DNA from: JAVBNU01 sp031551265
Lineage (GTDB): Bacteria; Cyanobacteriota; Vampirovibrionia; Gastranaerophilales; Gastranaerophilaceae
Reading direction: 5' to 3'
Assembly: GCA_031551265.1 (NCBI GenBank)
Contig: JAVBNU010000064.1
Coordinates: forward strand, 1 to 41,643
DNA length: 41,643 nt
The notes beneath the pieces were generated by a model that was not told the DNA's origin, did not search any database, and saw nothing but the letters and a program-made list of their open reading frames with translations. Made by a program: the position numbers and the translations under genes. Shown here piece by piece: positions 40,885 through 41,643 of the stretch (positions are counted from its first letter, which is position 1; the number at the start of each line of letters is the position of its first letter).

Positions 40885-41331
40885 CTATCGTCTAACGTAT
40901 CTGCTTATAGCCATATCGTCGATTTCGAAGCGCTCTGCCGCCTCAATTTCCTTGTAGTATTTGGTTTTCTCATTCTCTTTCAGTTTTTCAAAAATTTTCT
41001 TTTCTTTTAGCGCCTGATTAACATCTTGTTGTTTCAATGCGACTAATTTATTTACATTTTCGATGATGCAATGTTGCTGGCGAATGTCTGAGGTTACTTT
41101 TGATAAGTAATTTTTATACATTTGAATTTCGGATATATCTAATACTAAATTTTGCGAATATAATGTGGCGAGTTTTTCAGTCGAGGTATTGCGCTGTTGT
41201 TCAAGTTGTGAAAGTTTGTCCAGTTCTGCGTTGTAAACATGCAAGACTTTAGAAAGCTCAAGCATTTTTTCCTCAAGCACTTTTTCCTTGATATTCAATA
41301 CAGTTTGCAGTCGAAACTTATATTTTTTCAA
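40885..41331 (-). CDS. fliJ: Flagellar export chaperone/stalk protein FliJ
   Basis: A 148-residue, almost wholly alpha-helical protein beginning KKYKFRLQTVLNIKEKV, the FliJ hallmark, followed by a long antiparallel coiled coil with charged heptads to residue about 140. FliJ sits in the ATPase ring of the flagellar export apparatus and links FliI to FlhA. The start is TTG at 41329-41331, with a good ribosome site (gaggtagg) just upstream; no ATG is available at the N-terminus. It heads this operon in the window; FliI or FliH genes could lie beyond the right edge. A 7-bp hairpin sits in the leader. Confidence 0.9.
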   Translation of the reverse strand: MKKYKFRLQTVLNIKEKVLEEKMLELSKVLHVYNAELDKLSQLEQQRNTSTEKLATLYSQNLVLDISEIQMYKNYLSKVTSDIRQQHCIIENVNKLVALKQQDVNQALKEKKIFEKLKENEKTKYYKEIEAAERFEIDDMAISRYVRR

Positions 41332-41346
41332 AACCTACCTCAATTA

Positions 41347-41368
41347 GTCATAGTTATATGGCTATGAC
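41347..41368 (-). promoter_or_regulatory. Leader hairpin upstream of fliJ
   Basis: The perfect 7-bp arms gtcatag (41347-41353) and ctatgac (41362-41368) with an 8-nt loop lie about 15 nt upstream of the fliJ start, next to its ribosome site. They could be an operator or an mRNA structure affecting the TTG start. Confidence 0.35.
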
Positions 41369-41506
41369 AAGTTTACTTCATGGGGTAAGCTAACTTCATC
41401 ATCTATTTGGCGTATAGTTTGCAATTTTTGTTAAAGTTGTGCAAAACACGTCATGATATTGAAAAAGGATTAGGGTTAAAAAATTGGTTATAAAATTTCG
41501 GAATTA

Positions 41507-41643
41507 TCCCCTCACGCACTACAAAAAAGCTCTATCGTCATTGCGAGTGACCAACGGGAACGAAGCAATCCAGGGATTCATGAAACTGGATTGCCGCGGC
41601 TTTTCCAAAGCCTCGCAATGACAAAATACCGTGCGTGAGGGGA
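41507..41643. repeat. Composite palindromic element at the right edge
   Basis: The outer arms tcccctcacgcac (41507-41519) and gtgcgtgagggga (41631-41643) are perfect 13-bp complements; the arm may continue past the window. Inside are gtcattgcgag/ctcgcaatgac (41537-41547, 41612-41622) and gcaatccag/ctggattgc (41565-41573, 41586-41594). The inner sequence resembles the widespread TGTCATTGCGAG intergenic repeats of gut bacteria. Confidence 0.75.

Noticed and set aside
1..41643. CRISPR array, tRNA, rRNA, prophage or transposase gene
   Set aside because: No regularly spaced direct repeats, cloverleaf-like segments, rRNA-like stretches or transposase/integrase motifs were seen on either strand; a formal tRNA or covariance scan was not possible here.

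Overview
The window is AT-rich and gene-dense. It reads as a chromosomal segment of a motile bacterium with two membranes: there is an outer-membrane TolC/CzcC-type channel with an RND pump, a KpsC-like capsule/Kdo-type transferase, and a flagellar hook operon. Low GC, many phosphorelay kinases, biotin genes, a YqhD-type alcohol dehydrogenase and a large glycan locus would suit a gut-type anaerobe. Gastranaerophilales/Vampirovibrionia is one possible placement, but this is an inference: no rRNA or other phylogenetic marker is present.

Layout. (1) 1-7516, plus strand: three consecutive hybrid sensor histidine kinases; the first is cut by the window edge, the second has three tandem PAS-like repeats, the third is membrane-anchored with a cysteine-containing PAS domain. 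(2) 7737-9083, minus strand: a receiver-HD-GYP (predicted c-di-GMP phosphodiesterase) followed by a small GIY-YIG protein. (3) 9252-14825, plus strand: a three-gene heavy-metal RND efflux operon (outer-membrane channel, pump, lipoprotein adaptor), then an AIM24/TIGR00266 protein. (4) 15706-19142: a small membrane or exported peptide, a sparse 0.5-kb gap, and a fourth hybrid kinase in which the first receiver and the Hpt domain have lost their phospho-acceptor residues. (5) 19144-31748, minus strand: a 12.6-kb glycan locus with a membrane protein, an FrhB-like iron-sulfur protein, a polysaccharide pyruvyl transferase, a GT2/GT-B fusion, a KpsC-like protein, a GT8/methyltransferase fusion, a GT29 (sialyltransferase-like) protein, a GT2, a GT8 and a methyltransferase. 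Five of these proteins share a short cationic FG[IL]K[IF]K-type motif. (6) 31894-33814, plus strand: a YqhD-like alcohol dehydrogenase and an unrecognised protein. (7) 33795-36979, minus strand: LytM/M23 peptidase, bioA, bioD; bioD carries an in-frame palindromic repeat. (8) 37386-41331, minus strand: fliJ, fliK, flgD, flgE.

How it fits together. The kinases and the HD-GYP protein point to dense phosphorelay and c-di-GMP control, plausibly acting on surface and motility functions such as those encoded alongside (inferred). The glycan locus has enzymes for assembling and decorating a surface glycan but no flippase, polymerase or ABC exporter in the window, so export must be encoded elsewhere.

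The most unusual signals are: the GT29-like enzyme with all four sialyl-type motifs next to a KpsC-like (Kdo-type) transferase; the shared FGIKIK-type motif at domain edges; the palindromic element translated inside bioD; a group of nested palindromic intergenic elements, three of which have related TGTCAT/ATGACA termini; and the kinase with a pseudo-receiver and pseudo-Hpt. I saw no rRNA, tRNA, CRISPR array, transposase or phage gene.
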